Shown here in pieces: positions 63,901-64,000 of a stretch of DNA of 64,000 nucleotides. The DNA comes from JAWXUK01 sp044432725 (GTDB lineage Bacteria; Bacillota; Clostridia; Oscillospirales; Oscillospiraceae). The translations under genes were made by a program, and so were the position numbers. The DNA lies in NCBI GenBank assembly GCA_044432725.1, contig JAWXUL010000014.1:1-64000 (forward strand), in the 5' to 3' direction. Each line of letters begins with the position of its first letter. The stretch's first letter is position 1. Under the pieces are notes generated by a model. The model was not told where the DNA came from and ran no database searches. It saw only the letters and a program-made list of their open reading frames with translations.

Positions 63901-64000
63901 CAGCATCCACAGAAACAGGAACATCAGTAGAGCCAGAGACGCTCACTTTGTCAGCATTCTCTCCTTGTGCCACAGTGGTAATGGCAGAGTTCCAGAATGT
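60911..64000 (-). CDS. fliD: Flagellar filament cap protein FliD, N-terminus beyond window edge
   Basis: At least 1029 residues are open, with no start inside the window; the frame continues past 64000. The C-terminal FliD_C region is clear: DDVITFEEEKDFDEIVDTVK, MTAYNEMMSKIKNYF-like helix, FGIDVYNMGFSVG, and the final helical part WEERLSNKVDFYTSQFSKLE with ANSQSSALAGLGGY. Many beta-rich segments (about 200-750) form enlarged head domains with Flagellin_IN-like motifs. Common FliD proteins are about 450-700 residues, so the surface-exposed head is much expanded. It caps the growing filament and is secreted with help from FliT. fliS and the fliT-like gene follow. Confidence 0.92.
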   Translation of the reverse strand, partial: TFWNSAITTVAQGENADKVSVSGSTDVPVSVDAVLQTATSSQVISSKLSESNDMSTALAENVDLSEKSEVGLLSGYVTLNYGSSKVTIEFDDTDILDNNNDSLSTGQALANLINDKLKSQTISGDPASTRMEAVYNNSTGQITFNDLNNAGNDIFISSASSGLKSTLGITASTSYDKSATFMAPSRDMSKYVDEVSNASLIDGQTITVNYNGSSSTFRLAEETDYKKAYASGEFSGTYADYVTSDLNDQLAKKFGTSVTVTNEGDGKSNELQLSFNITSTTNGNTLNVTSTAGKFLGFGGNTLSNSISTSDSLDKILGEGVVDSSTVDYSSKYNGTYYNSLLKDGQSYLTAVGSVSYNTATKEQIDSDGDTVVNLGSDDEPQWVKLNKDGDLRVGEILEINGEEVGVFDGDSTLQDVIDAINSSDAGVTVAYSSLTNNVVFTSKETGAASEINFGGGLAEKLFGNTGESYNENEYTSADVSTELDAALADSTIDVVVGFGSGDDAKTYTLATDDTGTPTETVDEFVARVNKDLDGAAELTYADGKFTMLTESNDDAYVKIGDDLVLGKETTETVMGQTVEIDLGFEFADADKALPEDYSITIDNVTYNHESLVTALKDKEGDSYDDSYKPTYNDMLGFITSYYGDNERFVTTDDGVKLTLRTDDEDSYKVLVNHGGVGEEDTEINSTDILEDVVTTAGTSKVITSYDGASDSVTANQGKNAIMVVSVNGEQLTLERSTNTFDIEGLTVTANKVFNNTDAEGNTIDLTVSDWTSKVDDLVMDDVITFEEEKDFDEIVDTVKEMVTAYNEMMSKIKNYFTEVPLSTTSGTGYLPLTDEDANSMTEAAVDSYNEKAQTGILFGDSNMRSLYNSLSTVFSTSGSFGIDVYNMGFSVGFGTTASEEMLDFDEDAFRKALDTDLETVMNAFTSTTAAGGADGVMAKMSASIESYASVTGATKGILVNAAGTELSALSLLSNSMQDKIDNFQEMIVAWEERLSNKVDFYTSQFSKLEVIMANANSQSSALAGLGGY

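Overview
This window looks like chromosomal DNA of a motile, anaerobic, low-GC Gram-positive bacterium of the class Clostridia. The evidence is a groESL operon under a perfect CIRCE operator, sigma-A promoters with 17-nt spacers, strong GGAGG ribosome sites with many TTG starts, a short HisG paired with HisZ, two chemotaxis receptors, a flagellar fliD-fliS-fliT run, an Rnf-type gene cluster and a YtvI-like permease. I cannot name the species.

Layout. 1-5.6 kb is an accessory region: four ArdA-like antirestriction genes on the minus strand, a family of hairpin repeats, and an intact IS110-family element (about 3421-5150). Its left end carries a readable bridge-RNA candidate. The region abuts the 3' end of a tRNA-Leu gene, a common island integration site. 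5.6-10 kb holds tRNA-Leu(CAG), initiator tRNA, tRNA-Leu(TAA), a Sel1-repeat protein with a dCache receptor, a YafQ/RelB-type toxin-antitoxin pair and tRNA-Leu(GAG). 10-12.2 kb has a hemolysin III family protein and an EAL-HDOD protein. 12.4-17.3 kb is the str operon (rpsL, rpsG, fusA, tuf). 17.3-20.5 kb has two small membrane proteins, tRNA-Ser(CGA) and a second receptor behind a structured leader. 20.7-26 kb has groESL, an RNA methyltransferase and an NfeD/SPFH pair. 26-33.4 kb is a compact histidine operon, hisZGDCBHAF-IE, lacking only histidinol-phosphatase.

33.4-44.8 kb is a mixed housekeeping stretch, mostly minus strand: HtrA protease, AI-2E/YtvI permease, phosphohexomutase, rlmH, murA, hemW, an RluA-type pseudouridine synthase, a TtcA-like enzyme and a secreted protein with a degenerate deacetylase domain. 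45-47.6 kb is a UBA-like membrane protein with a two-component system behind tandem TTAAG repeats. 47.8-53.3 kb is one tight plus-strand run: thrS, an RnfC-like protein, an RnfD-RnfG fusion and an RnfA-like protein. 53.5-64 kb has a lipoprotein, a very large FtsA-like protein with 14 heptapeptide repeats, an FtsE-like ATPase without FtsX, a C39-like protease, and fliT-like, fliS and a very large fliD cut by the window edge.

Most unusual items. First, the Rnf-like operon: it has no rnfB, only one RnfA/E-type subunit in which both iron-sulfur cysteines are replaced, an RnfC-like subunit whose glycine-rich nucleotide loop is replaced, and fused D and G subunits. Second, the IS110 element, whose putative guide segments match its own flanks and ends well enough to predict the core dinucleotide and boundaries. 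Smaller items include structured leaders before rpsG and the second receptor, a repeat-bearing attenuator-like leader before the RluA gene, and a pseudo-deacetylase.
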